Source of the DNA: Lachnospiraceae bacterium
GTDB lineage: Bacteria > Bacillota > Clostridia > Lachnospirales > Lachnospiraceae
Direction: 5' to 3'
NCBI GenBank assembly: GCA_024691875.1
Contig: JAILNG010000054.1
Coordinates: 1 to 64,000, forward strand
DNA length: 64,000 bases
Every line of letters starts with the position of its first letter. Position 1 is the stretch's first letter. Under the pieces are notes generated by a model, which ran no database searches, had not been told where the DNA came from, and saw nothing but the letters and a program-made list of their open reading frames with translations. This document shows, one piece after another, positions 63,248 to 64,000 of this stretch. Both the position numbers and the translations under genes were made by a program.

Positions 63248-64000
63248 TTATCTTCCTATCAATCTTGAAATATCATTAAAGAAAACAAATACCATAAGGA
63301 GCATCAAAAGTATAAAGCCGGCCAGATTTACTATGCCTTCCACTTTGCGGTTCAAAGGCTTACGTGCAATGGCTTCCACCACAAGGAAAAGGAATTTTCC
63401 TCCGTCTAAAGCAGGTATCGGAAGAAGATTCATTACTCCGAGATTCGCTGATAAAAGGATTGAAATGTACATCATCTGCAAAACTACATCCAAAGCACTG
63501 CCGACAGCCTTTGTTTCTTCGTAGGAATCTCCTATCATATCAACGATTGCAACAGCACCACCCACATCATCTTTTGAAAGTTGACCTGAGATCAAAAGCC
63601 CAAGATTTTTTACGGTGGTAACTATCCAGTACTTAACTTCGACAAAGCTGTACTTGACCACTTCAAAAGCATTGGCTTTTACACGATACAAATTGTAATC
63701 AAAGCCAAGTGAATAATTTTCGGATGCAAACTTAGGAGTAATCTCCGCAGTGATCAACTGACGGTTTCTGTCCACAACCATTGTAACCTTTTCTTCGGTT
63801 AAAGGATTATTTGTAAAGTATTGATTAAGTTCTTTTCCGGAAGAGATCGTCTGACCGTTTACCTGCACAATGATATCTCCGGCTTTGATCCCTGCTTCTT
63901 CCATCGGGTAGCCGGGTTCGATCCTTTCAATTGCGGCGGGTGCATCCGTGCTGTTGTAGGTAAAGCCCAAAAGATACTTCTTGAACATTACCGGATTAAC
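63248..64000 (-). CDS. rseP: Site-2 protease RseP/RasP, 5' part beyond the window
   Basis: The visible 250 residues are the C-terminal part of an intramembrane zinc metalloprotease. A PDZ domain (VEPG-like IEPGYPMEEAGIKAGDIIVQVNG) is followed by membrane segments and NLGVMNLLPIPALDGGKFLF, which carries the third zinc ligand (D in LDGG). The HExxH motif must lie right of the edge. The frame remains open to base 64000. Such enzymes cut anti-sigma factors and remnant signal peptides. Order rseP-ispG-polC is conserved. Confidence 0.94.
   Translation of the reverse strand, partial: VNPVMFKKYLLGFTYNSTDAPAAIERIEPGYPMEEAGIKAGDIIVQVNGQTISSGKELNQYFTNNPLTEEKVTMVVDRNRQLITAEITPKFASENYSLGFDYNLYRVKANAFEVVKYSFVEVKYWIVTTVKNLGLLISGQLSKDDVGGAVAIVDMIGDSYEETKAVGSALDVVLQMMYISILLSANLGVMNLLPIPALDGGKFLFLVVEAIARKPLNRKVEGIVNLAGFILLMLLMVFVFFNDISRLIGR

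Overview
The window looks like a core-genome segment of a low-to-mid GC, Gram-positive-type Clostridia bacterium, most likely Lachnospiraceae. The signs are a PolC-type replicative polymerase, DivIVA and SepF, a combined MreBCD/MinCDE shape and division cluster, an L21 leader followed by rplU-prp-rpmA with a cleavable L27 extension, MutSL next to miaA, and paralogues such as YlqF, YlxM, YlxQ and YlxR. Family placement is inference; phylum-level placement is fairly secure. Almost everything is housekeeping. I see no phage, insertion sequence, CRISPR array or defence island.

Layout. Bases 1-345 hold the start of a zinc-ribbon protein on the minus strand. From 550 to 10250 all genes are on the plus strand: a two-gene radical SAM pair, an RNase E/G, the L21 leader with rplU-prp-rpmA, obgE-yhbY-nadD/yqeK-rsfS, a small unknown ORF, and a XerS-like tyrosine recombinase preceded by a 32-bp near-palindrome that could be its dif site. 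At the recombinase terminator the orientation flips. From 10297 to the end (about 54 kb) every gene is on the minus strand.

Read in transcription order from the right edge, the minus-strand part contains: rseP-ispG-polC; a lone tRNA-Glu(CTC); alaS; the rimP-nusA-ylxR-ylxQ-infB-rbfA-truB-ribF translation operon; ylxM-ffh-rpsP-khpA-rimM-trmD; rplS; lepB-ylqF-rnhB-flhB-like-yraN-DUF512-der-plsY-gpsA-exonuclease/phosphatase; a membrane-anchored MutS paralogue-mutS-mutL-miaA-PLP lyase; the mreBCD-pbp2-minCDE-rodA-mgsA shape and division operon; a P-loop protein and a HlyD-like adaptor; sepF-divIVA-lspA-rluD-ATPase; and a BlaI-type repressor.

Regulation visible in sequence. Thirteen sigma-A type promoters can be read, twelve of them with a 17-bp spacer. 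In six of them the -35 box lies in the loop or arm of a terminator-like hairpin. The rimP-nusA leader contains a GNRA-capped hairpin with a U-rich tail that looks like an attenuator, and the mreB promoter carries a perfect inverted repeat at its predicted start site.

The most interesting points are the XerS/dif-like palindrome at a gene-strand switch (possible replication terminus), the hairpin-embedded promoters, a PBP2 with an insertion of about 230 residues, a RibF lacking its kinase domain, an RNase G lacking its zinc-link, and an apparently leaderless lepB.
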